Source: Myxococcales bacterium (GTDB lineage Bacteria; Myxococcota; Myxococcia; Myxococcales; JAKAPL01). From it: DNA of 62,918 nt. The notes below the pieces were generated by a model. It was given only the letters and a program-made list of their open reading frames with translations. It was not told the origin of the DNA and searched no databases. Location: positions 1 to 62,918 of the forward strand of contig JAKAPL010000014.1 in the NCBI GenBank assembly GCA_021807105.1, read 5' to 3'. Numbering within the stretch: position 1 is the stretch's first letter; each line of letters opens with the position of its first letter. Both the position numbers and the translations under genes were made by a program. This document shows, piece after piece, positions 15,362 through 24,699 of this stretch.

Positions 15362-16929
15362 GGCTCTGGCGGATGCCGGCCGCAGCCCTCGTCGTAGCCC
15401 TCGTCGCCGGGGCGAAGGCGTCCCCCGGCGCGGATGCCCTGCGGACGGGCTTTGGCGAGACGCTCGAGGAGCTCGAGGCGTGGGACGTTTCCGCGGCGAG
15501 AAAGACCGCCGAGGCGCTGCTGCTTCGTTACGGCCACGGCTCGGTCACCGACGAGTTGCTCGGCCGGGTCCGCTTCTTCGAGGGTGACTACGCTGGGGCC
15601 GCCGACATCCTCGGGGGTGGCCCGAGCGACTTCGCGCGGCTCGCGAAGAACGGCGTTGCGGAGATGCGGAACACCCGGGAGGTCGAGAGCGCCCACTTCC
15701 GGCTGCGCGTCCCCGATGGGGAGGACCAGATCCTGGTCCCCTACGCCCTCGACACGCTGGAGCGCGCGTGGCAGGCCATCGGCGACGACCTGAAGGAACA
15801 TCCCCCCGAGAAGATCCGTGTGGAGATCCTACGCGACGCGGGCGCGCTCTCGCGGATGAGCCCGCTCACCGATGGCCAGATCCACGAAAGCGGAACGATC
15901 GCCCTCTGCAAGTTCGCGAAGCTCATGGTGGTGAGCCCCGACGCGCTCGTCACCGGCTACCCCTGGCAGGACACCCTCGCCCACGAGCTGACCCATTACC
16001 TGATCGTGCGGCGTAACGGGAACACCGTCCCCGTCTGGCTCCACGAGGGGATCGCCAAGTTCGAGGAGAGCCGCTGGCGTGGTTCGCCCGGGCAGTCGCT
16101 CGCGCCCACCGCCGCGGCCTGCCTCGCGCAGCGGGTCCGGCAGCGCCGGCTCGTGACGTTCGCGCGGATCTCGCCGTCGATGGCGCTCCTGTCCGGGGAG
16201 GACGCGACCGTCGCCTTCGCCGAGGTCTTCGACGCGATCCGCTATCTCTTCGACGAACGGGGCGGCGTCTCGGCCCTGGACGGAGTCCTCGACCGGCTTC
16301 GCGCGGGCGAGACGGATGAGCGGGCGATCGCCGAGGTGGCTGGCGAGAGCTTCCCCCGCTTTCAGGCGGCCTGGAAGGAATACCTTCGCCGCCAGCCGCT
16401 CCCGGCCGGCATCCCGCCCGTCTGCCGCGGGAATCTCGAGTTCAAGGACCGCCCGAAGGACGAGAAACCCGAAGGCTCCCAGGAGTTCGGCATTCCGATC
16501 GACGACCCCGTGGTCCGGAACGCCGCGCACCTCGGGGCGCTCCTTCAGGCTCGCGGCCGGGTCGCGGCCGCCGCCTACGAGTACGCCCGGGCCGAGAGCG
16601 CGATCGGTGCCCGATCGCCGCTGCTCTCCAATGATTACGCGCTGGCGCTCCTCCATGCCAGCCGGGACGCTGACGCCGAGAGCCTGCTCCAGGCATCGCT
16701 CCGCCCCTTCCCGGAGGTCGCCCAGACCCACTTGCACTTGGGCGAGGTCTATCTCGCGGAGCAGCGCTGGGCCCGCGCGCGCGACGAACTGCTCCGCGCG
16801 AACGCCATCGATCCGTTCGACCCGCGGGTCCACGCCGGGCTTGCCCAGGCCGACCTCCAGCTCTCCGACCCGGCCGGCCGCGCCAGGGAGCTCGCCGCGC
16901 TCGCCCAGCTCACGGGCGAGCGCAGGTGA
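15358..16929 (+). CDS. Peptidase MA family metallopeptidase with TPR repeats
   Basis: A 523-residue exported protein with a signal peptide (AAALVVALVAGAKASPGADA). Its central domain has the gluzincin motif His209-Glu-Leu-Thr-His213 and a downstream Glu230 in WLHEGIAKFEES, the expected zinc and catalytic residues of the peptidase MA clan. The last 130 residues are tetratricopeptide-like (AAYEYARAESAIGARSPLL, THLHLGEVYLAEQRW). It overlaps the DUF4175 gene by 4 bp, so translation is probably coupled. The protease looks complete; its substrate in the periplasm is unknown. Confidence 0.85.
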   Translation: MRLWRMPAAALVVALVAGAKASPGADALRTGFGETLEELEAWDVSAARKTAEALLLRYGHGSVTDELLGRVRFFEGDYAGAADILGGGPSDFARLAKNGVAEMRNTREVESAHFRLRVPDGEDQILVPYALDTLERAWQAIGDDLKEHPPEKIRVEILRDAGALSRMSPLTDGQIHESGTIALCKFAKLMVVSPDALVTGYPWQDTLAHELTHYLIVRRNGNTVPVWLHEGIAKFEESRWRGSPGQSLAPTAAACLAQRVRQRRLVTFARISPSMALLSGEDATVAFAEVFDAIRYLFDERGGVSALDGVLDRLRAGETDERAIAEVAGESFPRFQAAWKEYLRRQPLPAGIPPVCRGNLEFKDRPKDEKPEGSQEFGIPIDDPVVRNAAHLGALLQARGRVAAAAYEYARAESAIGARSPLLSNDYALALLHASRDADAESLLQASLRPFPEVAQTHLHLGEVYLAEQRWARARDELLRANAIDPFDPRVHAGLAQADLQLSDPAGRARELAALAQLTGERR

Positions 16930-16967
16930 GTCGCCGCTCTCGGACAGAACACTAGGTTACGGGTAAG

Positions 16968-17984
16968 ATGGCGGCCTCCATGATCCCTGAAACTCCCCCA
17001 GCGCCGGATGACGTCTCGGCGGTGAAGGCGCTCGCGGCCGCCCACCAGGCGCTGCTCGGCGAAATCGAGAAGCGCGTGGTCGGCCAGCGGGAAGTCATCG
17101 AGCACCTCCTGATCGGCCTCTTCGCCCGCGGCCACTGCCTGTTCGTAGGCGTGCCGGGGCTCGCCAAGACCCTGCTGATCAGCACGCTCGCGGAGGTCCT
17201 CGCCCTTCGGTTCAACCGGATCCAGTTTACCCCGGATCTGATGCCCTCGGACATCACCGGGACCGACGTGCTCGAGGAGGACCGGACGACAGGCAAGCGT
17301 GCGTTCCGGTTCGTCCCCGGCCCGCTCTTCGCGAACATCATCCTCGCTGACGAGATCAACCGGACGCCGCCCAAGACCCAGGCGGCGCTCCTCCAGGCGA
17401 TGGCGGAGTACCGGGTGACCGCGGGCGGCCGGACCTATCCGCTCGAGGAGCCCTTCCTCGTGTTCGCGACGCAGAACCCTATCGAGCAGGAGGGGACCTA
17501 TCCGCTCCCCGAGGCACAGCTCGATCGTTTCATGTTCCTCGTCGACGTCGGCTATCCGTCCGCGGAGGAGGAGTTCCGGATCGTCCGCACGACGACGGGC
17601 GGCGAGCGGCGAGCGATACGGCCGGTCCTCGGGCCCGCCGAGATCCGCCACCTCCAGGGCCTGGTGCTGCGGGTCCCGGTGGCCGACCACGTCGTCCGCC
17701 ACGCGGTCGAGCTGGCGAGGCGGTCGCGGCCCAAGAACGGCGGGCCTGAATTCGTCGATCGGTACCTCGCGTGGGGCGCGGGGCCCCGGGCGTCGCAGTA
17801 TCTGATCCTCGCGGCGAAGGTGCGGGCGATCCTAGCCGGCCGCTTCGCCGCCGAGCTGGACGACGTGCGCGCGGTGGCCCGTCCCGTGCTGCGCCACCGG
17901 ATCATCCCGAACTTCCACGCGGAGGCCGAGGGGATCGGGAGCGACCAGCTCGTCGATCGCCTGCTTGCGGCGGTCCCGGCGTAG
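16968..17984 (+). CDS. MoxR-family AAA+ ATPase
   Basis: A 338-residue cytosolic ATPase. Walker A is GVPGLAKT near residue 61, Walker B is IILADEINRTPPKTQ near residue 125, and the MoxR signatures FTPDLMPSDITGTDV, FATQNPIEQEGTYPLPEAQLDRF and the C-terminal lid are present. MoxR proteins act as chaperone-like partners of VWA-domain proteins; here DUF58 and VWA genes follow at 6-bp spacing. ATG 16968 is used; ATG 16980 is four codons later. Confidence 0.93.
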   Translation: MAASMIPETPPAPDDVSAVKALAAAHQALLGEIEKRVVGQREVIEHLLIGLFARGHCLFVGVPGLAKTLLISTLAEVLALRFNRIQFTPDLMPSDITGTDVLEEDRTTGKRAFRFVPGPLFANIILADEINRTPPKTQAALLQAMAEYRVTAGGRTYPLEEPFLVFATQNPIEQEGTYPLPEAQLDRFMFLVDVGYPSAEEEFRIVRTTTGGERRAIRPVLGPAEIRHLQGLVLRVPVADHVVRHAVELARRSRPKNGGPEFVDRYLAWGAGPRASQYLILAAKVRAILAGRFAAELDDVRAVARPVLRHRIIPNFHAEAEGIGSDQLVDRLLAAVPA

Positions 17985-17990
17985 GGGCGC

Positions 17991-18911
<921 letters not shown>

Positions 18912-18917
18912 AGTCCG

Positions 18918-21053
18918 TTGGCGTTCGATCATCCGCTGCTCGCATGGGGGGCCCTCGCGGGGCTGCTCCCGCTCGTCCTGCATTGGATCGATCGGCGGCG
19001 GGCTCGGCCACACCCGTTCGCCGCGATCGACTTCGTGCTCCGGTCCCGTCACGCGACGGCGAGGCGGCTGCGCCTGCGCCGCCTGCTGCTGCTCCTCCTG
19101 CGGATCGCACTCCTCACGGCCCTCCCGCTCGCGCTCGCCCGTCCTCGCTGGGCGGCGCCCGGTCGCGCCGCCGGGGCGGGCTCGCGCGCCGGGCCCAGCG
19201 CACACGCCTTCGTCCTGGACGGCTCGGGCTCGATGCGCTTCTCGCGCGGTGGTAAGCCGCTCTTTGCCCGCGCCCAGGAGGCAGCCCGTGGCCGGCTCGC
19301 TCTGCTCCCCGTGGAGGACGCGGTGACCGTCTCCATCTGCGCTCCCCGGGCGGTGAGCCCCGCGGCGCCGTCGTTCGACCGTCGGCAGGCTCGAGCCTTC
19401 GTCGACGCGGCGGCGCCCAGTGAGGAGCCCGTGAACCTCGACGGATGTCTGCAGGCAGCCGCCCAGACCCTCGCGGACAGCCCGCTGCCGAGCAAGCAGA
19501 TCGACGTGTTCACCGACCTGACCGCCGCCGACTGGGACCTCCGTGCTCCTCCCCCCGAGATCCGGACGCCACGGGGCACGGTGCGCCCGCGCGTCGCCGT
19601 CGTGGACGTCTCTGGCGGAGGACTCGACAACCGCGCGATCTCGGATCTCTCGATCGAGCCGGCCCGGGACGTCGGTCCGCAGGCGTTCCGCTTCACCGCC
19701 ACCGTCCACAACTACTCCTCCGCCGCGGTGACCGACCTCCCCGTCGAACTGCGGGCCGGCGGCAAGGTCCTCGCCCGCGGCTTCTGCGATCTTCGCCCGG
19801 GCGGCGCCTGCCGCAAGTCGCTCGCCGCCTCGTTTCCTCCCGGCTCGGCGGTGGCCGGCGCTGTCGCGATCGCGCCCGACGACCTGACTGGCGACGACCT
19901 CGCGCCGTTCGTGCTCGAGGTTCCCCGCGCGGTCCGGGTCCTCGTCGTCGACGGCGCGCCCTCCCCGAGCCGTTACGAGGACGAGGCGTTCTTCGTCCAG
20001 GAGGCCCTCGCGGCTGGCCCGGGCGCAATGCAGACCCGAACCGTCGATCCGGACGAATTGGCGCCCGCCGACCTCACGGGCGAGGACGTGGTCTTCCTCC
20101 TCGACGTTCGCACCCTCGCGCCCGGCCTCGCCTCGGCCCTCGATCGGTTCGTCCGGCGGGGCGGCGGCCTGTTTTTCGCGGTCGGCGATCGGGTGGACGG
20201 CGACGCCGTGAACGGCGCGCTCGCGGGCCTGCTGCCCGCCCCCCTGCGGCTCGTGAAGACCGCCGCCGTCCCGCCGCGCGAGCGGGAGCACGGGGCGCCG
20301 GGCGGGGAGGAGGGTGGATTGAGGGGCGTCGGCCCGGCCCACCTCGCGACCCTCGATCTCGCCTCGGCTGTCTTTAGCCCGTTCGCCGGCTCCGCCCGCC
20401 AAAGTCTCCTCGCCGCCCGCTTCTGGCGCTACTTTCTTCTCGAGCCGCCTGGCCTCGCCACCCGCGTGCTCGCCACCTTCGACGACGGCGCGCCCGCGTT
20501 CGCCGAGCGGACGATCGGCGCTGGCCGCGTCCTCCTGTTCACCTCCAGCGTCGCCCGCGAATGGAACGACTGGCCCATCCGCGCGAGCTTCGTCCCGGTG
20601 ATCCAGCAGATCGTGCGCGAGCTTTCCGGTGCGCCGCCGGGCCGCATCGGCCTGCCGGGCCGCGTCGGGACGGCCCAGGACCTCCCCGCGACCCGATCGG
20701 GCGTCCCCCTCGCCGCCATCGCCCCGTCGGGCCGCGAGCTGCCCGTCCGCGCCCGGGCGGGAGCCTTCGTGGTTGAGGCTCCACCCGAGGTAGGGATCTA
20801 CACGGTCCGCGTCCGCCGGGCGGCGGGACAGATCGAGCCGGCGCCCGACCTATCGTTCGCGGTGGGCTACGACCCGATCGAGAGCGACACCACGCCGATC
20901 GATCGGAAGTTGCTCGCCTCCCGCTTCGGCGCCTCGGCGGTCCGCGAGGTGGCGGCCTCCGGCGCGCCAGGCCGACGGGCTCCGCTCTGGACGGAGTTGC
21001 TTGCCCTCGTGGCCGTGGCATTCTTCTTCGAAGGCGTTCTGCTCAAGCGGTAG
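18918..21053 (+). CDS. BatA/VWA-type membrane protein
   Basis: A 711-residue protein beginning at TTG 18918. The start MAFDHPLLAWGALAGLLPLV plus HWIDRRRARPHPFAAIDFV matches the BatA (aerotolerance regulator) N-terminal domain, followed by a second membrane helix (LLLLLLRIALLTALPLALA). A VWA domain follows with an intact MIDAS motif DGSGS. A glutamine-amidotransferase-like region lies near residues 330-560, and a final helix, WTELLALVAVAFFFEGVLLK, anchors the C terminus. It completes the MoxR-DUF58-VWA set. nagZ begins 9 bp later. Confidence 0.87.
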   Translation: MAFDHPLLAWGALAGLLPLVLHWIDRRRARPHPFAAIDFVLRSRHATARRLRLRRLLLLLLRIALLTALPLALARPRWAAPGRAAGAGSRAGPSAHAFVLDGSGSMRFSRGGKPLFARAQEAARGRLALLPVEDAVTVSICAPRAVSPAAPSFDRRQARAFVDAAAPSEEPVNLDGCLQAAAQTLADSPLPSKQIDVFTDLTAADWDLRAPPPEIRTPRGTVRPRVAVVDVSGGGLDNRAISDLSIEPARDVGPQAFRFTATVHNYSSAAVTDLPVELRAGGKVLARGFCDLRPGGACRKSLAASFPPGSAVAGAVAIAPDDLTGDDLAPFVLEVPRAVRVLVVDGAPSPSRYEDEAFFVQEALAAGPGAMQTRTVDPDELAPADLTGEDVVFLLDVRTLAPGLASALDRFVRRGGGLFFAVGDRVDGDAVNGALAGLLPAPLRLVKTAAVPPREREHGAPGGEEGGLRGVGPAHLATLDLASAVFSPFAGSARQSLLAARFWRYFLLEPPGLATRVLATFDDGAPAFAERTIGAGRVLLFTSSVAREWNDWPIRASFVPVIQQIVRELSGAPPGRIGLPGRVGTAQDLPATRSGVPLAAIAPSGRELPVRARAGAFVVEAPPEVGIYTVRVRRAAGQIEPAPDLSFAVGYDPIESDTTPIDRKLLASRFGASAVREVAASGAPGRRAPLWTELLALVAVAFFFEGVLLKR

Positions 21054-21062
21054 GAAGACCTC

Positions 21063-22193
21063 ATGAACTTCGATTCCCTGGCGGCGTCGGTCGTCGTGAC
21101 CGGATTCCCCGGTCGCGTGCCGGGTCCCGACGCCCTCGCGCTCATCGACCGCGGGGTCGCCGGCGTGATTCTCTTCTCGGAGAACCTGGGCAGCCCCGCG
21201 GAGATCGCCGAGCTGACCTGTGTCCTCAAACGGCGCGCCGCGCGGCCTTTCCTGCTCTCCGTGGATCAGGAAGGCGGCCGGGTGGCGCGCCTGCGCGACG
21301 GGTTCACCCCGCTGCCGCCGATGAGGGCGCTCGGGCAGGCAAACGATCCGGCCCTGGCGGAGCGCTTCGGACGGCTGCTCGCCGAGGAATGCCGCGCGGT
21401 CGGCTTCGACCTCGACTTCGCGCCAGTCGCCGACGTGGACAGCAACCCGGGGAACCCGGTCATCGGCGACCGGAGCTTCGGGCGCTCGCCGGAGGTCTGC
21501 GGGATGCTCGGGGCGGCGCTCGTCCGGGGTCTCCAGGGGGGCGGGGTTGCCGCCTGCGCGAAGCACTTCCCGGGTCACGGCGACACGGTCCAGGACTCGC
21601 ACCGGACGCTCCCCCGCCTGCCACATGATCTCGCCCGACTCTCGCGGGTGGAACTGCCGCCGTTCGCTGCTTGCGTGGGGGCGGGGGTCGCCGCGATCAT
21701 GACCGCGCACGTCGTCTTTTCGGCGCTCGACGCGGATCTCCCCGCGACGCTCTCCCCGCGCGTGCTCGCGCTCCTCTCGACCGCGCTGGGCTTCTCTGGG
21801 GTCACGATCTCGGACGACCTCGAGATGGCGGCGATCGCCGATCGCTTCCCGATCGGTGAGGCCGCCGTCCGGGCCGTCGCGGCAGGCTGCGATCTCCTCC
21901 TCGTCTGCCACCGGCCAGACCGTCAGGCGGCAGTGATCGACGAGCTTCGCCGGTGGGCCGAGAGCAGCGCGACCGCGGCGGATCGCCTTCGCCGGGCGGC
22001 GGAGAAGGTCGAGGCCTTACGGAACCGCTGGGCCGCCCCGCCGGCCGGGTTCGATCCGAAGCGGCTGCGCCGACCCACGGCGCTCGCCCTGGCGCGCCGG
22101 CTTGGCGTGAAGCCGAGCGGCGAGGATCCCACGGACGCGAAAGAAAGGCCCGAGCCCGGCGCGAGCAGGCCGTGGTTTGGAGTCCGGCGCTGA
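21063..22193 (+). CDS. nagZ: Beta-N-acetylhexosaminidase NagZ (GH3)
   Basis: A 376-residue glycoside hydrolase family 3 enzyme that removes GlcNAc from cell-wall muropeptides during peptidoglycan recycling. Visible are LLSVDQEGGRVARL, the KHFPGHGDT loop carrying the catalytic His, and the nucleophile Asp in TISDDLEMAAI. It has no clear signal peptide, which fits a cytosolic NagZ. The start ATG 21063 has AGGA upstream and follows the VWA gene by 9 bp. The C-terminal 50 residues are basic and may be disordered. Confidence 0.92.
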   Translation: MNFDSLAASVVVTGFPGRVPGPDALALIDRGVAGVILFSENLGSPAEIAELTCVLKRRAARPFLLSVDQEGGRVARLRDGFTPLPPMRALGQANDPALAERFGRLLAEECRAVGFDLDFAPVADVDSNPGNPVIGDRSFGRSPEVCGMLGAALVRGLQGGGVAACAKHFPGHGDTVQDSHRTLPRLPHDLARLSRVELPPFAACVGAGVAAIMTAHVVFSALDADLPATLSPRVLALLSTALGFSGVTISDDLEMAAIADRFPIGEAAVRAVAAGCDLLLVCHRPDRQAAVIDELRRWAESSATAADRLRRAAEKVEALRNRWAAPPAGFDPKRLRRPTALALARRLGVKPSGEDPTDAKERPEPGASRPWFGVRR

Positions 22194-22219
22194 TCGCGCG
22201 GGCGCGCCCTTCTCCGCGG

Positions 22220-24028
22220 TCAGGGCAGGCACGCCCCGATGTGGGTGCAGAGGTAGCCGTTCTGGGAGTTGTTGTCGTTCTCGCAGTGCGGCGGCCCGAG
22301 CGGCTGGCACGACGTTCCGGCGGAGCAGCCGCCCGGCGGCGTCTGGAAGTTCGGCGACGGCTGCGGGTCGCAAACCTGGGCGCAGACGTAGCCGCCTCCC
22401 GTCTTCAGTGGGGCGCAGACCGCCCCGGAGACGCAAGGATCGACCCAGCCGAAGGGATCGCAGCTCTGTCCCACGGCAATCGCGGGTTGCCAGCCTCCCA
22501 CGCAGACGCCGGGACTCGGGAAGACGTCGTTGTCGGTGCCCGCCGGCTTGCACAGCGATGGCGGCATGCCGTCCGGCCCCTGCGGGCAGCCGTTCGCGCT
22601 CGCCGGGAGATAGGGGTTGCAGCCCTCGGTGCAGACTCCGGTCCCGTTGTCGCTCGCGGTGTTGGAGACGAGGTCGCCCCCCACCGCCACGCAGGTCTCC
22701 CCGGAGGGGCACTTGGCGACGTTCGGGTTGCCCGTGTCGCACCAGGGGAGGCAGGTCCCCTTGAAGCAGAGCGTGCCGCTGCGGCAGAGGCCGGCGAGGT
22801 CCTCACGCCCGCCGGTCGGGTCGCAGCTCGCGCCCGCCCCTCCCGCGTCCGCGCCGCCGACCCGATAACAGATGCCGACGTTGGTGTTCCACGAGTCGCT
22901 GTAGATGGGCAGGCAGACGGTGTTCGGACTCGCGCAAGGCTGGAAGAGAACCGCGAGCTTGTCGCTGACCGCCCCCGCGTCGCCCTGCTCGGAGTTCAAG
23001 ATTCCGGGGATGTCATTGCCCTGCGAGTCCTTCTCCGCGTAACAGAAGCGCGGGACACACTCGCCGCCGACGCAGTCCCACGCGCGGCTGCCGCAATCAT
23101 CGCCCTGGACGCAGGACTCGACGCAGACCGGGAAGGTCTGCACCGTGCCGCTCTGGTCGTCGAGGGCGAAGAAAGAGCCGCAGACGGGCGTGGCCGTGTC
23201 CCCTGGGATCGGCGCGCAGGCGCTCTGGGAGGTGCAGAGCGAGTACGGGCTGTCCGTCTGGACCTGCGGAAACTCGCTAGGCGGGAGCACCATCGGCTCC
23301 TGGCAGGTGAAGCCGAGGTCCGCGCAGGTCGGGTTCTTGGGGTTTGCCGTCTGCTCGCAGTCGAGGCCGGAGTTCGCGCAGGGATCGGAGTTGAGGTTCG
23401 TCGGGCACTGTCCTTGAGTGAAGTTGTCGGCGAAGGCCGAGCAATCGTCCCCGACTCCACAAGCCCCGCCGTCGGCCCGGGGACAGACCTCCGCCGAGGT
23501 CACCATCTGGCAGCTCCCGCTGACGCATTGGAGCGGGGCGGCGCATCCCCAGAGTCCCACGCCGCAAGCGTCCTTCGGCTGCCCGCCCATCACGCAGATG
23601 GACTGACCGGCGTCGGGCGTGAAGCAACCGAGGACGGGCGGGACGCTGCCCGCGGGCCAGCCGCCGTCGGGAGCCCGCGTCTGACAACAGGCGGGCTGGC
23701 CCGTCCCGCACGGCGCCGCGAACGCCGCGCAGGAAGGCGGCGCCGGGGGCTCGCACGTCCCGGAAGAGCAGGCGAGGTTTCCGCAGCAGGCGGTGGCCGC
23801 GTTGCACACCCCTCCCTGGGGGGCGCAGAGCTTGTAGGTGGGGCCCGCGTCGGGGCCCGCGTCGGAGGCCCGCTGCGGGCCCGCGTCGACTCCCGCGTCC
23901 CCGCCGGCGTCTCCGGCGCCGCTCGGGGATCCCGCGTCGGGGGTCTGGTTGGGGCCACCGCAGGCGGCGAAGCCAACGGCGAAAATGGCCACGGCTAGCG
24001 GCCGGAGGAACGAGGGGAGGGCACGCAC
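22220..24028 (-). CDS. Cysteine-rich lipoprotein
   Basis: A 602-residue surface or periplasmic protein. The signal sequence ends in GFAAC, a lipobox, followed by an Ala/Asp/Gly-rich linker (PDAGSPSGAGDAGGDAG). The rest contains dozens of Cys residues in short disulfide-like modules (CNAATACCGNLACSSGTCEP; CRSGTLCFKGTCLPWC). This style is common in myxobacterial lipoproteins of unknown function. It is expressed alone from a promoter at 24076-24104 and converges on nagZ with 26 bp between the two stops. I do not recognise the specific family. Confidence 0.85.
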   Translation of the reverse strand: MRALPSFLRPLAVAIFAVGFAACGGPNQTPDAGSPSGAGDAGGDAGVDAGPQRASDAGPDAGPTYKLCAPQGGVCNAATACCGNLACSSGTCEPPAPPSCAAFAAPCGTGQPACCQTRAPDGGWPAGSVPPVLGCFTPDAGQSICVMGGQPKDACGVGLWGCAAPLQCVSGSCQMVTSAEVCPRADGGACGVGDDCSAFADNFTQGQCPTNLNSDPCANSGLDCEQTANPKNPTCADLGFTCQEPMVLPPSEFPQVQTDSPYSLCTSQSACAPIPGDTATPVCGSFFALDDQSGTVQTFPVCVESCVQGDDCGSRAWDCVGGECVPRFCYAEKDSQGNDIPGILNSEQGDAGAVSDKLAVLFQPCASPNTVCLPIYSDSWNTNVGICYRVGGADAGGAGASCDPTGGREDLAGLCRSGTLCFKGTCLPWCDTGNPNVAKCPSGETCVAVGGDLVSNTASDNGTGVCTEGCNPYLPASANGCPQGPDGMPPSLCKPAGTDNDVFPSPGVCVGGWQPAIAVGQSCDPFGWVDPCVSGAVCAPLKTGGGYVCAQVCDPQPSPNFQTPPGGCSAGTSCQPLGPPHCENDNNSQNGYLCTHIGACLP

Positions 24029-24075
24029 GGCTTGACCTCGGAGTTAGGCTTCGCGCGGCAAGGGCCGCGAGGCGC

Positions 24076-24104
24076 TATCTAGCTTGACCACCGTCGCCTG
24101 TAAA
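24076..24104 (-). promoter_or_regulatory. Sigma70-type promoter of the cysteine-rich lipoprotein
   Basis: On the minus strand TTTACA (24099-24104), a 17-bp spacer and TAGATA (24076-24081). The leader to ATG 24028 is about 40 nt. Confidence 0.55.
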
Positions 24105-24213
24105 GCCACCCGCCGTGCCGCCGATCGCTCCAGAGAACAAGTGGCAAGCTCCGGACCGAGTCCGGCGGCGGTAGGGTCGATGGCGGGCTCCGCCGGCGGT
24201 CCCGTTCCCCGTC

Positions 24214-24699
24214 CTACGTCGGTTCGTCGTGGGAGGGCGCCGCGGCCGCCGGCCCCTGGCGAAGCTCGATGAGGACACCGTGCGCTCCTTTGGGAGGGAG
24301 GAAGGCGACCCGCGAGCGGCCCGCCCCCGCGCGCGGCTTCGCGTCGAGAAGAGGCAGCCCGCGCGCGGCGAGCGCGGCGAGGGCTGCCTCGATGTCTGGC
24401 ACGTCGAGACAGATGTGGTGGAGCCCCTCGCCGCGCTTCGCGAGGAAGCGGGCGACCCCGCTGTCGTCGGTGAGAGGGCAGACGAGCTCGATCCGACCGC
24501 GCCCGGTCCCGAAGAACGCCACGTCGACCTTCTCGCTCTCGACCCGCTCCCGGCCGTCGCAGGGAAGGCCGAGCAGCTCCTCGTAGAACGCCACGGCCTC
24601 GTCGAGGTCGCGGACCACGATCGCCACGTGGTTCAAGCCGGCCGGCCTCGCGCTCTCGCTCTCCTCGGGCTCCAGCGCGGGCGGTCGCTCCAGCCTCAC
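24214..24699 (-). CDS. VOC-fold protein, methylmalonyl-CoA epimerase-like
   Basis: A 161-residue vicinal-oxygen-chelate protein. It has GLNHVAIVVRDLDEAVAFYEE with the first metal His, an internal Glu in RIELVCPL, GLHHICLDVPDIEAAL with the second-repeat His, and a final Glu in GVLIELRQ. This layout matches methylmalonyl-CoA epimerase, which interconverts the 2R and 2S forms for the propionyl-CoA route; a glyoxalase-like enzyme is the alternative. GTG 24699 is chosen because it overlaps the transglutaminase stop (GTGA). No methylmalonyl-CoA mutase is in the window. Confidence 0.8.
   Translation of the reverse strand: MRLERPPALEPEESESARPAGLNHVAIVVRDLDEAVAFYEELLGLPCDGRERVESEKVDVAFFGTGRGRIELVCPLTDDSGVARFLAKRGEGLHHICLDVPDIEAALAALAARGLPLLDAKPRAGAGRSRVAFLPPKGAHGVLIELRQGPAAAAPSHDEPT

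Noticed and set aside
22220-24028. Myxosortase or sorting-signal protein at the cysteine-rich lipoprotein.
   Set aside because: The C terminus ends in Cys-rich modules without the membrane helix and basic tail needed for such a signal.
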